Shown here: piece after piece, positions 8,317 through 17,840 of the stretch | Layout: the number at the start of each line of letters is the position of its first letter | Numbering within the stretch: position 1 is the stretch's first letter | DNA from: Bacteroidales bacterium UBA1410 | GTDB lineage: Bacteria > Bacteroidota > Bacteroidia > Bacteroidales > Dysgonomonadaceae | Reading direction: 5' to 3' | Assembly: GCA_002305015.1 (NCBI GenBank) | Contig: DBPW01000033.1 | Span: 164,239-228,238 of the forward strand | Length of the DNA: 64,000 nucleotides | The notes under the pieces: model-generated | Told to the model about the DNA's origin: nothing | Database searches by the model: none | What the model saw: only the letters and a program-made list of their open reading frames with translations | Program-made: the position numbers and the translations under genes

Positions 8317-8652
8317 ATGGAAAACGAAGAATTTCAATCCCCCCAACAACTGTCGGTAAACCCACCGCCCGCAACTCCGGTGGAAACATGCGATGATTTT
8401 CAACAGGCACCCGTGATGAAAGTAAAAGATTGGCTCATCATCTATCTCATTATGATTATTCCCATTGTAAACATCGTGATGCTGTTTATTTGGGCATTCG
8501 ACAAAAACATTAATCCCAACAAATCAAACTGGGCAAAAGCATCCCTTGTGTGGACTGCTATCGGATTGATACTTTACATCTTATTCTTGGCAGCTTTCTG
8601 GTCATCCATCACGGATTTAATGCAAAGTGCCGCCGGTGTATCGGTGTATTGA
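8317..8652 (+). CDS. Small membrane protein of unknown function
   Basis: The 111-residue protein has a Pro/Gln-rich, probably disordered N-terminus (residues 1-40). Two transmembrane helices follow, about 45-67 (DWLIIYLIMIIPIVNIVMLF) and 80-102 (LVWTAIGLILYILFLAAFW), joined by a short loop with DKNINPNKSNWAKASL. The AFDKNINPNKSNWAKA loop between two helices looks like that of small DUF-type membrane proteins common in Bacteroidota, but I cannot name a family with certainty. The start codon follows an A-rich run. It is preceded by about 180 nt of untranslated leader with a terminator-like hairpin, and followed by a strong terminator shared with uvrA. No function is proposed. Confidence 0.8.
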   Translation: MENEEFQSPQQLSVNPPPATPVETCDDFQQAPVMKVKDWLIIYLIMIIPIVNIVMLFIWAFDKNINPNKSNWAKASLVWTAIGLILYILFLAAFWSSITDLMQSAAGVSVY

Positions 8653-8691
8653 AATAAGATTAAAAAATGCCGGCAAACGGGGTACACGGCC

Positions 8692-8724
8692 TAAAAGAGA
8701 AATTTTATTGCAATTTCTCTTTTA
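8692..8724. terminator. Bidirectional terminator between the small membrane protein gene and uvrA
   Basis: The arms 8692-8704 and 8712-8724 pair over 13 bp around a 7-nt loop. A-rich on one side and T-rich on the other, it can end transcription from both sides. It overlaps the last codons and stop of uvrA. Confidence 0.75.
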
Positions 8725-11500
8725 AAAAACGCCCGGTGTACGATTTATCGCAAGCGGCAACTTGCTCGGGTGTGCCTTCACAGACAATATATCCCCCGGC
8801 TTTTCCACCTTCGGGACCCAAATCGATAATATGGTCGGCACACTTGATTACCTCCATGTTATGCTCGATAATAATAACGGAGTGCCCTCTCTCAAGCAGC
8901 GCATCAAAAGCCTTCAACAGTGTATTGATATCATGAAAGTGCAAACCGGTGGTGGGTTCGTCGAAAATAAAAAGGGTAGGTTCGGTTTTTTCTTCACCCA
9001 GATAATAAGCCAGCTTCACCCGCTGATTTTCACCACCCGATAGTGTAGCTGACGACTGTCCCAGTTTTACATAACCCAAACCGACATCGTGAAGGGGTTG
9101 AAGACGTTTCACAATTTTTTTCTCGATAGATCCTTTTTGTGCGCCGAAAAAATCGATTGCCTGATCCACAGTCATTTCCAACACGTCATAAATATTTGCT
9201 CCCCTATATTCCACTTCGAGTACTTCGGGCGAAAATCGTTTGCCGTGACAGGCATCACACTCCAACTTAATGTCGGCCATAAACTGCATTTCCACCGTAA
9301 TGGTACCTTCTCCTTTACATTCTTCGCATCGTCCGCCTTCTACATTGAACGAAAAATAGGCAGGCGTAAAATTCATTTGTTTCGACAGCGGCTGCGCGGC
9401 AAAAAGCTTACGAATCTCATCATACGCTTTGAGGTAAGTTACCGGATTTGAACGCGACGATTTGCCGATAGGATTCTGATCCACGTACTCGACATGTTTT
9501 ACCAGTTTAATATCGCCTGCAAGGCCGTTGAATTCGGCATGTTCCATTGCCGTACCTTTGTACTGATACTGCAAAGCATTATATAGCACATCGTTCACGA
9601 GGGACGATTTGCCCGATCCGCTCACACCGGTCACCACCGTCATTACGTTGAGCGGAAACTTTACGTCGATATTCTTCAGATTATGCTGGCGTACACCTTT
9701 CACTTCGATGTAATTGTTCCATTTGCGACGCGTTTTGGGCACTTCTATCTTTTCTTCTCCTGTGAGATACTTTACGGTGTAGCTATCGGAATTCGTTTCC
9801 AGTTCCGAAACCTTTCCCTGATATATGATTTCGCCACCCAATACCCCTGCTTTCGGTCCGATATCGATAATGTAATCTGCCGCGCGGATAATCTCTTCGT
9901 CGTGCTCCACAACAACCACCGTATTGCCTAGCCCCTGCAACCTTCGGAGTACCTGAATGAGCAGATGGGTATCCCGCGAATGGAGCCCGATGCTGGGTTC
10001 ATCGAGAATATAGAGCGATCCAACCAGGCTGTTGCCAAGCGACGAAGCGAGGTTGATGCGCTGACTCTCTCCTCCCGACAGGGTATTGGAAAGACGATTA
10101 AGGGTAAGATAACCCAATCCCACATCGATTAGAAACTGTAATCGATTGTGAATTTCGGTGAGCAAACGTTCGGCGATGAAAGCATCGGTTTCATCCAAGT
10201 TCAACCGATTAAAAAAAACCTGGAGTTCTACAACAGGCATCGTCACCAGTTCGGCAATCGATTTTCCGCCGACTTTCACATACAGCGCTTCGGGCTTCAA
10301 TCGTGTACCTTTACATGCGGGGCACACGGTTTTTCCCCTGTAACGTGCCAGCATAACCCGGTATTGTATTTTGTAGAGATTCTGCTCGAGCATCCGAAAG
10401 AAATCGTTTATGCCGTAAATACCCAATTCGTGACGCCCGTTCCATAATATGTCCTTTTCTTCGTCGGTCAAATCGTAATAGGCCCGATAAATGGGAAAAT
10501 CCACTTTGTAGGCATTGTTAACGAACTCCTTGCGCCATTCGCTCATTTTTTCGCCTCTCCAACACTGCACACACTCTTCCTGAACCGACAGGCTTTTATC
10601 GGGAATTACCAGATTCTCATCGATTCCGATAACCATGCCGAACCCCTCGCATTGGGGGCAGGCACCAACCGGACTGTTGAAATTGAACATCAGTTCGGTT
10701 GGTTCTTCAAACTTTATCCCGTCGGCTTCGAAGCGGTTGGAAAAAGTATACGACTCGACACCCTTTTCGCCCCAAAATCGAACCACGCACTCTCCTTCTC
10801 CTTCCAGAAAAGCTGTTTCCAGCGAATCGGACAACCGGTTGATGGTGGCTTTGTCGGAGGAACACGAAAGACGGTCGATCACCAGCATCACTTCTTCTGC
10901 CGGAGGAAGATTCTTTTGTGTAAGCAGCTCGTCGATCCGATAAAATTCATCTCCCACATTTACCCGCGTAAATCCTTCCTTGATCAGGATATTCAACTGT
11001 TCACGCAAATCGCGACCGTTGCGCAACACGATGGGAGAAAGAACAACCATACGCGTGCCTTCGCGATATTCCAACATTTTGCGAATGACATCGCTCACAT
11101 AATGTCTTTTCACCTCTTTGCCCGAAACAGGCGAAATGGTTTTTCCGATGCGTGCATAAAGCAGACGCAGATAATCGTAAATTTCGGTGGAAGTGCCTAC
11201 CGTTGAACGCGGATTGCGGGTATTCACCTTTTGTTCGATGGCAATGGCGGGAGGAATGCCCTTGATGTAATCGCACTCGGGCTTGTTCATGCGACCAAGA
11301 AACTGCCGTACATAAGCCGACAGACTTTCTACGTAACGCCGCTGCCCCTCGGCATACAAGGTATCGAATGCCAGCGACGATTTGCCCGAACCCGAAAGTC
11401 CGGTAATAACGGTAAATGTATTTCGGGGAATGGTTACGTCAACATTTTTCAAATTGTTGACGCGTGCACCTTTTATTTCGATTTGCTTAAGATTGCTCAT
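8705..11500 (-). CDS. uvrA: Excinuclease ABC subunit A
   Basis: The 931-residue protein is the damage-recognising ATPase of nucleotide excision repair. It contains two ABC modules, each with Walker A (GLSGSGKSS near residue 35, GVSGSGKSS in the second half), signature (LSGGESQRINL and LSGGENQRVKL) and Walker B (ILDEPSIGLH and IFDEPTTGLH). Cysteine pairs for the zinc modules are visible as CPQCEGFG, CPACKGTRL, CEECKGEG and CDACHGKRF. The N-terminal ISVxGxxxNNLKNV-type strand (IEIKGARVNNLKNVDV) and the UvrB-binding region look normal. A -7 element (TATCTTTG on the minus strand, 11523-11516) sits just upstream, giving a leader of only about 10 nt. It stands alone and diverges from the antiporter gene. 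Confidence 0.98.
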   Translation of the reverse strand: MSNLKQIEIKGARVNNLKNVDVTIPRNTFTVITGLSGSGKSSLAFDTLYAEGQRRYVESLSAYVRQFLGRMNKPECDYIKGIPPAIAIEQKVNTRNPRSTVGTSTEIYDYLRLLYARIGKTISPVSGKEVKRHYVSDVIRKMLEYREGTRMVVLSPIVLRNGRDLREQLNILIKEGFTRVNVGDEFYRIDELLTQKNLPPAEEVMLVIDRLSCSSDKATINRLSDSLETAFLEGEGECVVRFWGEKGVESYTFSNRFEADGIKFEEPTELMFNFNSPVGACPQCEGFGMVIGIDENLVIPDKSLSVQEECVQCWRGEKMSEWRKEFVNNAYKVDFPIYRAYYDLTDEEKDILWNGRHELGIYGINDFFRMLEQNLYKIQYRVMLARYRGKTVCPACKGTRLKPEALYVKVGGKSIAELVTMPVVELQVFFNRLNLDETDAFIAERLLTEIHNRLQFLIDVGLGYLTLNRLSNTLSGGESQRINLASSLGNSLVGSLYILDEPSIGLHSRDTHLLIQVLRRLQGLGNTVVVVEHDEEIIRAADYIIDIGPKAGVLGGEIIYQGKVSELETNSDSYTVKYLTGEEKIEVPKTRRKWNNYIEVKGVRQHNLKNIDVKFPLNVMTVVTGVSGSGKSSLVNDVLYNALQYQYKGTAMEHAEFNGLAGDIKLVKHVEYVDQNPIGKSSRSNPVTYLKAYDEIRKLFAAQPLSKQMNFTPAYFSFNVEGGRCEECKGEGTITVEMQFMADIKLECDACHGKRFSPEVLEVEYRGANIYDVLEMTVDQAIDFFGAQKGSIEKKIVKRLQPLHDVGLGYVKLGQSSATLSGGENQRVKLAYYLGEEKTEPTLFIFDEPTTGLHFHDINTLLKAFDALLERGHSVIIIEHNMEVIKCADHIIDLGPEGGKAGGYIVCEGTPEQVAACDKSYTGRFLKEKLQ

Positions 11501-11515
11501 TAGGTTTTAAATATG

Positions 11516-11523
11516 CAAAGATA
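11516..11523 (-). promoter_or_regulatory. -7 element of uvrA
   Basis: CAAAGATA on the plus strand reads TATCTTTG on the minus strand, 16 bp upstream of the uvrA ATG. An upstream TTTG is present (11543-11540) but with only 16 bp spacing. Confidence 0.5.
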
Positions 11524-11580
11524 ATCACTTTAGCAGCAACAAAAAAGTACACCAACGTCAATAAATCGAAATATTTTGAC

Positions 11581-11588
11581 TATTTTTG
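11581..11588 (+). promoter_or_regulatory. Possible -7 element of the antiporter gene
   Basis: TATTTTTG fits TAnnTTTG and lies about 85 bp before the GTG start. No clear -33 element is visible. Confidence 0.35.
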
Positions 11589-11672
11589 TACACAGATGAA
11601 AACTTCATTTTACATGAAGTTTTATACCGGCACTATTATTCTTAAAATCATTTCTAAATCAAGAAAATAAAA

Positions 11673-13775
11673 GTGCAAACTCCACAAACGACATCGATTG
11701 CAACAGGCGACTTTGCTTTGCCTCTACACGATCCTATCCTTGTTTTTCTGGTACTTTTAGCGATTGTTCTGTTCATCCCTTCCCTGTTTAAAAGAATCAA
11801 TTTACCCTCTATCATCGGTCTTATCATCGCAGGAATACTTGTGGGACCTTATGGGTTCAATATCCTTTCCAACGATTCGGGCATGGAAATGTTTTCCACC
11901 ATCGGACTGATGTACATCATGTTTACGGCCGGACTGGAGTTGGATTTCAACGAATTTGTGGCTAATCGAAACAAAAGTCTTATTTTTGGATTTTTCACTT
12001 TTATACTTCCGTTGCTGATCGGATACCCCGTTTGTCGCTATGTACTCGGTTATGATCAGATGCCTGCTTTTCTTACAGCAAGCATGTTCTCTACCCACAC
12101 CCTGGTTTCCTACCCTATTGTCAGCCGGATGGGAGTTTCCAAAAATCAGGCTGTTGCCATCACGGTGGGGGGTACCATCTTTACCGATGCCGCTGTGCTC
12201 ATCATACTTGCAATTATCACCTCGGCCAACGACGGCGCACTGAATAGCGGATTCTGGATAAAACTGATTGTTTCGTTAATCCTGTTCTCCATCATTGTTT
12301 TCCTCTTTATTCCGAAACTGGCGAAATGGTTTTTTCAAAAAGTGGAAGACGATAAATATTCTCACTATATTTTTGTCCTTTTCATTTTATTCGTTTGCGG
12401 CTTTCTTGCCGAACTCGGGGGGCTGGAACCTATTATCGGCGCATTTGCTGCCGGATTGGCTCTCAACAGACTCATTCCCCACACGTCAGCCCTGATGAAC
12501 CGCATCGATTTTTTCGGAAATGCCTTATTTATTCCCATTTTTCTTGTGTCGGTGGGCATGATTGTCGACGTAAAAGTGGTTCTTACCGGATGGGAAACCT
12601 TGATTGTGGCACTGGTTTTAACCTGCGTTGCCATTATGGGTAAATGGCTCGCAGCATTTTTCACGCAAAAGGCGTTCAAGTATTCGGTATCGCAGCGTGG
12701 ACTTATTTTCGGATTGAGCAGCTCACATGCAGCAGCTACCCTGGCTATCATCATTGTTGGTTACCATGCCGGCATTCTCGACGAGTATATCCTCAACGGA
12801 ACCATTATCCTTATCCTCATCACCTGCATTATTTCGTCGTTGGCCACACAAAGAGCAGCTAAACAATTGGTGTTGGAGGAGGAAGAAAGCCTCACTCCCG
12901 GCGCATTTGGAAACTATGCACAAGAAAAAATTCTCGTAGCCATTGCCAATCCGGCAAACATAGGATATCTTGTGGACCTAGCCTTGTTGATCAAAGACCC
13001 CAAATCACCCAATCCCGTTTCCTTGATGGGTGTGGTTCCCAATAATGTGGAAGCCGAAAAAAACATCATCAAATTCCGTCAAAAACTTCAAGAATCGGTA
13101 ATAGATGCTTCTGCGGCAGAAATGAATGTGGACATTATCACCACCATCGATTACAACATCCCCAACGGTATCGTACGAACAGCACGCGAAACGATGGCCG
13201 ATATTGTCATCATGGGATGGCCTGGCGAAAAAACGGGTTTTATTGAAAAATTGCTTGGAGATAAAGTGGATGCCACCATCCGGAGTCTGGACAAAAATCT
13301 CTTCATCTGTCATCTTGAAAAACCTTTAATTTCGAACAGTAGGATCGTTGTCATTTCTCCACCATTGGCAGAAAAAGAATACGGCTTCAATGTATGGCTC
13401 AGAAAAGTGGTAAAGCTGGCTCAAGAACTTTCTCTTCCCATTGTCCATGTGGGTCATCCCGATACACAAAAAATAATTGCCGATCAAAAAGACATCAAAA
13501 ACCTTTTCGTTTTTATCCCGTTCACCGACTGGAACAATCCGGTGAGTTGGGCAACATATATCAAAGAGGGGGATCTCATTATTTTGGTTTCGGCACATCG
13601 GGGATATATATCCTATATCATGGGACTCGATCATTTTCCCACCCGTTTGGAAACCCTCTTTCCGCACCATAACCGCATCGTTATTTACCCACAGCAACAT
13701 ACTCCTAATGTGTTGCTTGAAGCCGATCATCCCATATTTACACCCTTCAAGATTTATAAACAGCAACCTTCATGA
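11673..13775 (+). CDS. Cation:proton antiporter (CPA2 family) with C-terminal universal-stress-like domain
   Basis: The 700-residue inner-membrane protein has about 12-13 hydrophobic helices up to residue 400, with CPA2 hallmarks such as LPSIIGLIIAGILVGPYG, TAGLELDF and GGLEPIIGAFAAGLALN. The soluble C-terminal 290 residues lack a TrkA-N nucleotide-binding motif. Instead they show two alpha/beta segments resembling universal stress protein folds (KILVAIANPANIGYLVDLAL and SRIVVISPPLAEKEYG). Homologues exchange Na+ or K+ for protons; the ion cannot be predicted here. The start is GTG at 11673, since no ATG fits the conserved N-terminus better. The stop overlaps the ATG of the next lipoprotein gene by 4 bp (ATGA), so the pair is translationally coupled. 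Confidence 0.9.
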   Translation: MQTPQTTSIATGDFALPLHDPILVFLVLLAIVLFIPSLFKRINLPSIIGLIIAGILVGPYGFNILSNDSGMEMFSTIGLMYIMFTAGLELDFNEFVANRNKSLIFGFFTFILPLLIGYPVCRYVLGYDQMPAFLTASMFSTHTLVSYPIVSRMGVSKNQAVAITVGGTIFTDAAVLIILAIITSANDGALNSGFWIKLIVSLILFSIIVFLFIPKLAKWFFQKVEDDKYSHYIFVLFILFVCGFLAELGGLEPIIGAFAAGLALNRLIPHTSALMNRIDFFGNALFIPIFLVSVGMIVDVKVVLTGWETLIVALVLTCVAIMGKWLAAFFTQKAFKYSVSQRGLIFGLSSSHAAATLAIIIVGYHAGILDEYILNGTIILILITCIISSLATQRAAKQLVLEEEESLTPGAFGNYAQEKILVAIANPANIGYLVDLALLIKDPKSPNPVSLMGVVPNNVEAEKNIIKFRQKLQESVIDASAAEMNVDIITTIDYNIPNGIVRTARETMADIVIMGWPGEKTGFIEKLLGDKVDATIRSLDKNLFICHLEKPLISNSRIVVISPPLAEKEYGFNVWLRKVVKLAQELSLPIVHVGHPDTQKIIADQKDIKNLFVFIPFTDWNNPVSWATYIKEGDLIILVSAHRGYISYIMGLDHFPTRLETLFPHHNRIVIYPQQHTPNVLLEADHPIFTPFKIYKQQPS

Positions 13776-15304
13776 AACGCAATTCTATTTTATACGGTTT
13801 GATCTTTGTTTTTTCCGTTTTTCTACTTTTTGCCTGCAGTTCTTCTAAACAGGCGCTGATTCGTGTTGCCGAGCCAACCCCGAAACATGAATTCCGGGGC
13901 ACATGGATACAGACCGTAGGGCAAACGCGGTATCAAAAAATGAACAGTGCCGCCATGAAGCACTATATCGCAGAAATGGTGCGAAAACTGGACGAAGCCG
14001 GGATAAACGCCGTAATTTTTCAGATAAGGCCCGAAGCGGATGCTTTTTACAAATCGGACATAGAACCCTGGAGTCGATTTCTGACAGGCAAACAGGGGCA
14101 GGCACCGGATGATCCCGACTTTGATCCGCTGGCTTTCATCATAGGCGAATGCCACAAACGAGGGATGGAACTCCATGCCTGGCTTAACCCCTATCGGGTG
14201 AAAACAAACGTCAACAACGAGCTTGCGCCCAACCATATCTATTGGCAATACCCGGAAAGATTCATTCAATATGGTAACCAATTGTTTTTCGACCCGGGTT
14301 TGCCCGAAAACCGCGAATTTATTTGTCGTGTAGTGAAAGATATTGTATCTCGATACGATGTGGATGCCATTCACATGGACGATTATTTTTATCCCTATCC
14401 CATTGCAGGAAAATCTTTCCCCGACGACAAAAGCTTTAACAAGTATGCCGCTCTGCAAGGATTTCGTCAGAACCAACGGGACGATTGGCGCAGAAACAAC
14501 GTTAATTTGCTTATCCAACAAATTAAATATACCCTTGCCGCCACAAAACCTTGGGTACGTTTCGGCATCAGCCCTTTTGGCATTTATCGCAACAAGAAAA
14601 ACACACCGGACGGCTCAGGCAGCGAGACAAACGGACTGGAAAATTACGGCGATCTGTATGCCGATATCCAACTGTGGGTAAAAAAAGGATGGGTTGACTA
14701 TAATTTACCACAACTGTATTGGGATATCGGACACAAGAATGCCGATTACCTGACTTTACTCGAATGGTGGAACGCCAACAGTTTTGATCGCCCACTCTAT
14801 ATCGGACAAGATTTGAAACGAAGTATGGAAGCCGGCGAAATAGACGAAAAAATACGTCGCTCACGCGAAATGGCATTCGTCGACGGAAACTGCTATTGGT
14901 ATGGTTATCTCATTGCCGAGAATGCCGACGGAACTGCCGACATCCTCAAAAACCGCATCCATCGCGCAAAATCGCTTATTCCGCCCTATACCCACATGCA
15001 CAACGGACGTCCCGATAAAGTAAAAAATCTGGCAGAAGTTTTTACCGAAGATATGCACTTTCTTACGTGGGATTACAAAAAACAACCGGCTAATCCCGAA
15101 GCGGCACAATATTTTGTGGTCTACCGTTTTCGTAAAGGTGAAAAAACAGATACCGGTAAAGCCGAAAACATACTTAAAGTTACCCCGGACAATTTTTATA
15201 TTCTTCCTTACGAAGGAGGAAAAAACAGCTACACTTATGTGGTCACCGCATTAGATGCTTTTAAGAATGAATCAAAAGCAAAAAAGATAAAAGTAAAGCT
15301 TTAA
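13772..15304 (+). CDS. GHL10-type glycoside hydrolase-like lipoprotein
   Basis: The 510-residue protein has a lipoprotein signal (LLFAC, lipidated Cys22). Residues about 40-360 match the glycosyl hydrolase-like 10 family (YngK/DUF187): FRGTWIQTV, INAVIFQIRPEADAFY, ELHAWLNPYRV, DAIHMDDYFYPYP and RFGISPFGIYRN are all family landmarks in TIM-barrel order. The Asp pair in HMDDYFYP and the PQLYWDIG segment are likely active-site parts. Residues about 425-510 look like a fibronectin-III fold. Few members are characterised; peptidoglycan or other glycan cleavage has been proposed for relatives, so the substrate is unknown. It is coupled to the antiporter by a 4-bp overlap. Confidence 0.88.
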   Translation: MKRNSILYGLIFVFSVFLLFACSSSKQALIRVAEPTPKHEFRGTWIQTVGQTRYQKMNSAAMKHYIAEMVRKLDEAGINAVIFQIRPEADAFYKSDIEPWSRFLTGKQGQAPDDPDFDPLAFIIGECHKRGMELHAWLNPYRVKTNVNNELAPNHIYWQYPERFIQYGNQLFFDPGLPENREFICRVVKDIVSRYDVDAIHMDDYFYPYPIAGKSFPDDKSFNKYAALQGFRQNQRDDWRRNNVNLLIQQIKYTLAATKPWVRFGISPFGIYRNKKNTPDGSGSETNGLENYGDLYADIQLWVKKGWVDYNLPQLYWDIGHKNADYLTLLEWWNANSFDRPLYIGQDLKRSMEAGEIDEKIRRSREMAFVDGNCYWYGYLIAENADGTADILKNRIHRAKSLIPPYTHMHNGRPDKVKNLAEVFTEDMHFLTWDYKKQPANPEAAQYFVVYRFRKGEKTDTGKAENILKVTPDNFYILPYEGGKNSYTYVVTALDAFKNESKAKKIKVKL

Positions 15305-15446
15305 TATTTGATAAAAAAATGCTAAAAAGCCATTATAAAATGAATATATTTTACAACCAACCCATTGATATAAATGCGCCAACAAGATATTTTTATTACT
15401 TTGAAAAATAAATTAAATTTTTAAACCAAAAAAGAAAATAATGCTA

Positions 15447-15454
15447 TATATTTG
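15447..15454 (+). promoter_or_regulatory. -7 element of the outer-membrane barrel gene
   Basis: TATATTTG followed by C lies 31 bp before the ATG. It fits TAnnTTTG; the -33 region is degenerate. Confidence 0.5.
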
Positions 15455-15485
15455 CTTTGAATTCACCCTTTAAATTCAAAGCAGT

Positions 15486-16244
15486 ATGAAAAGATTTGTT
15501 GTTTTATTGGTAGCATCAGCCTGCACGCTTACCTTGTTTTCACAAGGTAAATCATCTACCGTGCCCTCCTATTTGTCGTATGGGCTAGCGGATGGAAAGA
15601 ACATCATAAAATTTAATCTGTTGGGCGCTGCTGTAAGGAATTACGCTTTTTATGGCGAACGGATGCTGAGCAGAAAGGTAAGTTTTATTCTCAGTTGCAA
15701 TTTCATGCCAAGAGGCGGTGTACCTTATCTTGAGAATTTTACGGACGACGAGTCGTTGAAAACACTGGAAGTAGGAACATTCTCGTTTACGCCTGAAATG
15801 CGATTTTATCTGGCTTCGGGATACGGCGGCGGTTTTTATATCGGTCCTTATTACCGATTCGAACGTTTTTCCCTTTATCGACTATCTGCAACTTTTGATA
15901 CGGAAGATGAAGAACACACGATTGATCTCGACGGTTCACTAAAAACCCATAACGGAGGAATCGTGTTGGGTTGCCAGTGGTTGGTAGGACCAAGAAAGAA
16001 CATTGTGTTGGACTGGTCTATTCTGGGAATTCATGGAGGGAACAGCTCCGGTAATTTTAATGGCGTCACAGATGAGTCGATTTCTGCCGAAGATCAAAGC
16101 GAAATAAAGGAAGATATAGAAGATGCTTTGGACATCCCGATCATTAAAAGTGAAGTCTCCGTAGATGAGCATTCGGCACATGTCAAAATTAAGGGCCCGT
16201 GGGCGTTTATCCGCGGATCATTCTCTATCGGATACCGATTTTAG
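15486..16244 (+). CDS. Outer-membrane beta-barrel protein of unknown function
   Basis: The 252-residue precursor has a signal peptide (MKRFVVLLVASACTLTLFSQ, cut near residue 20). The mature part alternates hydrophobic and polar residues, with aromatic girdle strands (VSFILSCNFM, FTPEMRFYLA, GGGFYIGPYYRFERF, GGIVLGCQWLVG) and a C-terminal Phe in SIGYRF, the usual outer-membrane barrel signature. It looks like a DUF3575-type small barrel. An acidic insertion at about residues 185-215 (ISAEDQSEIKEDIEDALD) is probably an exposed loop. It has its own -7 element and stands apart from its neighbours. Function unknown. Confidence 0.8.
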   Translation: MKRFVVLLVASACTLTLFSQGKSSTVPSYLSYGLADGKNIIKFNLLGAAVRNYAFYGERMLSRKVSFILSCNFMPRGGVPYLENFTDDESLKTLEVGTFSFTPEMRFYLASGYGGGFYIGPYYRFERFSLYRLSATFDTEDEEHTIDLDGSLKTHNGGIVLGCQWLVGPRKNIVLDWSILGIHGGNSSGNFNGVTDESISAEDQSEIKEDIEDALDIPIIKSEVSVDEHSAHVKIKGPWAFIRGSFSIGYRF

Positions 16245-16301
16245 GATTAGTCTACCGATTCCGTCAACCAATTTTAATATCGCTCATAACCAAAGATTTT
16301 C

Positions 16302-16309
16302 TATCTTTG
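16302..16309 (+). promoter_or_regulatory. -7 element of the rRNA methyltransferase gene
   Basis: TATCTTTG followed by CACCCG lies 28 bp upstream of the chosen ATG. The -33 region is not conserved. Confidence 0.5.
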
Positions 16310-16336
16310 CACCCGAAATAATTGAAAATTCCGCGA

Positions 16337-17803
16337 ATGAACGAATCCGACAAATTTCCCCTGATTGCCAAAACAATGGCAGAACTCGAAGATGTACTTG
16401 CAGAAGAACTTATTGGAATTGGAGCCGAAAACGTGGAAATCGGCACCCGCATGGTATCTTTTACAGGAGACAAAGCCTTAATGTACAAGGCAAATATCCA
16501 TTGCCGCACTGCGTTGAGAATATTGAAACCCATCTATACCTTCAAAGCCGAAAATGCCGATGAGGTATACGAGGAAGTGAAAAAAATGAAGTGGGAAGAA
16601 TACTTGTCGCCCGACAAAACTTTTGCCGTGGATTCGGTAGTTAATTCGCACATTTTCACCCATTCCAAGTTCGTCGCTTATCGGGTGAAAGACGCCATAG
16701 CCGACTATTTTACGGAAAAATACGGCAAACGTCCATCGGTAAGCGTCAGCAATCCCGATTTGGTATTCAATATCCACATAACTCACAAAACCTGTACGCT
16801 CTCGCTCGACAGTTCTGGCGAATCACTGCACAAGCGCGGATATCGAGTAGCACAAACCGAAGCCCCTCTGAACGAAGTGCTGGCTGCCGGTATGATCCTG
16901 AAATCGGGATGGCATGGAGAAAGCACCTTCATCGATCCGATGTGCGGATCGGGAACATTGCTGATTGAAGCGGCAATGATTGCCTTGGGCATTCCTCCGG
17001 GTATTCATCGGAAACACTTTGCCTTTGAAAACTGGAGCGATTTCGATGAAGAACTTTTTAGCGAAATTTACAATGATGACTCCGAAGCACGCGACTTTCG
17101 CTATCGTATCATCGGTTCGGACATCTCTCCCAAGGCCATTGCCGTTGCCGAAAAAAACATTCGAAACGCCGGATTGAAAAAATATATCGATTTGGAAGTA
17201 AAAGCGTTACAACAATATACCGAAGCGCCTAAACCGGCAGGCGTGTTAATGACCAATCCGCCGTATGGTGAACGCATCAAGGTTGAAGATATCGATGAAC
17301 TCTATGCGCTAATCGGTGAACGACTGAAACATGTTTTCATCGGATACAGAGCCTACATTTTGAGTTATAAAAAAGAATTGTTCGATAAAATCGGTCTGAA
17401 AGCAAGCAGGCGATTCCCGCTGTTCAACGGTCAACTGGAATGCGAAATGCGAGAATATGAAATTTTTTCGGGCAAGCGAGAAAATCACGTTCGCCACGAA
17501 CATACCGACTATGATCTTCGCCGCGAACACAGAGAGCGGAAAACGACAGAGGTAGCACGAAGGAACCCTCATGAAGATTTCAAAGGAAAAAATTTTTCGC
17601 CCGATCGGAAAAAACGGTTTTCGGACAAGGATGGCGAAAGACCGTATAAAAGATCGCAGGAGGCGAGAAATCGCGACAACCATTCGACAACCGAAAAGAA
17701 GCCTTTCAGACGTCGAGAAAAATTGTCGGAAGACGATCGGGAAAAACGCGAACATCGACCAAAAAACGATTTCCCACCCAGACGTAGATTCGACAAAAAA
17801 TGA
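16337..17803 (+). CDS. THUMP-domain 23S rRNA guanine-N2 methyltransferase (RlmL N-half type)
   Basis: The product of about 488 residues starts at the ATG at 16337 (MNESDKFPLIAKTMAELEDV). A TTG five codons earlier is possible but unneeded. Residues about 45-160 form a THUMP domain and residues 165-385 a Rossmann methyltransferase with the SAM loop DPMCGSGTLLIEAA, IIGSDISPKAIAVAEKN and the catalytic TNPPYGERI. This corresponds to the N-terminal half of E. coli RlmL, which makes m2G2445; the second RlmK half is absent, as is usual outside Gammaproteobacteria. The last 100 residues are an unusual, highly charged tail rich in Arg, Lys, Asp and Glu with repeated RRE/DKK-like patches, probably disordered and RNA-binding. 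Confidence 0.9.
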   Translation: MNESDKFPLIAKTMAELEDVLAEELIGIGAENVEIGTRMVSFTGDKALMYKANIHCRTALRILKPIYTFKAENADEVYEEVKKMKWEEYLSPDKTFAVDSVVNSHIFTHSKFVAYRVKDAIADYFTEKYGKRPSVSVSNPDLVFNIHITHKTCTLSLDSSGESLHKRGYRVAQTEAPLNEVLAAGMILKSGWHGESTFIDPMCGSGTLLIEAAMIALGIPPGIHRKHFAFENWSDFDEELFSEIYNDDSEARDFRYRIIGSDISPKAIAVAEKNIRNAGLKKYIDLEVKALQQYTEAPKPAGVLMTNPPYGERIKVEDIDELYALIGERLKHVFIGYRAYILSYKKELFDKIGLKASRRFPLFNGQLECEMREYEIFSGKRENHVRHEHTDYDLRREHRERKTTEVARRNPHEDFKGKNFSPDRKKRFSDKDGERPYKRSQEARNRDNHSTTEKKPFRRREKLSEDDREKREHRPKNDFPPRRRFDKK

Positions 17804-17840
17804 TGAAGAGTAATTTACTTTTAGTAATTTATATTCACTA

